Source of the DNA: Nitrolancea sp040255925
GTDB taxonomy: Bacteria; Chloroflexota; Chloroflexia; Thermomicrobiales; Thermomicrobiaceae
Length of the DNA stretch: 12,551 nt
Assembly (NCBI GenBank): GCA_040255925.1
Contig: JBDZVX010000074.1
Coordinates: 1-12,551, forward strand
Direction of reading: 5' to 3'
Notes under the pieces: model-generated
What the model saw: the letters and a program-made list of their open reading frames with translations, nothing else
Databases searched by the model: none
Told to the model about the DNA's origin: nothing
In this document: in pieces, positions 12,511 through 12,551 of the stretch
Position numbering within the stretch: the stretch's first letter is position 1
Layout of the letters: each line of letters opens with the position of its first letter
Position numbers and translations under genes: made by a program

Positions 12511-12551
12511 CCACCAATCCGATCAGATCGCCTCCACAACCTGCTCGTCAG

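Overview
The window looks like a chromosomal segment of a GC-rich, free-living bacterium. The long form of the ribosome hibernation factor, frequent GTG starts and short intergenic gaps fit a Gram-positive-like lineage such as Chloroflexota (Thermomicrobia-like). That placement is an impression from the protein sequences, not something the window proves. There are no CRISPR arrays, no transposase genes and no rRNA.

Layout. 1-280: the 3' end of secA with its zinc-binding tail, then a strong hairpin. 281-2152: a gene-poor, visibly more AT-rich stretch. It holds one PIN-domain toxin gene (vapC-like) with an overlapping small upstream gene that is probably its antitoxin, and a run of hairpins behind a perfect extended -10 on the minus strand (600-765) that may be a small structured RNA. 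2153-4277, minus strand: an unusual fusion of a cysteine-rich ferredoxin-like module, an Ala/Glu/Lys helix and a thioredoxin, then a GT4 glycosyltransferase. 4475-5291, minus strand: terminator, long-form hpf and tRNA-Arg(CCT). 5391-7099, plus strand: tRNA-Pro(CGG) with its own promoter and terminator, then selA. 7125-7730, minus strand: a PfpI/DJ-1 family protein. 7861-11468, plus strand: a promoter and structured leader followed by coaX, a Rossmann/DUF2520 dehydrogenase, panB and panC. 11508-12510: a possible 29-residue membrane peptide (minus), moaC (plus) and a convergent cupin gene (minus).

How the genes work together. The clearest unit is coaX-DUF2520-panB-panC, with overlaps of 4 and 20 bases and a gap of 19. 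PanB makes ketopantoate, PanC joins pantoate to beta-alanine, and CoaX phosphorylates pantothenate. The DUF2520 dehydrogenase lies exactly where a ketopantoate reductase is needed, so the operon could run from ketoisovalerate to 4'-phosphopantothenate given beta-alanine. selA implies selenocysteine decoding, with selB, selC and selD elsewhere. moaC implies molybdenum cofactor synthesis; the two often meet in formate dehydrogenases, but nothing here shows that.

Most worth a second look: the Fe-S-like/thioredoxin fusion, the candidate ketopantoate reductase, the CoaX phosphate-loop substitutions, the structured coaX leader, and the candidate RNA at 600-765.
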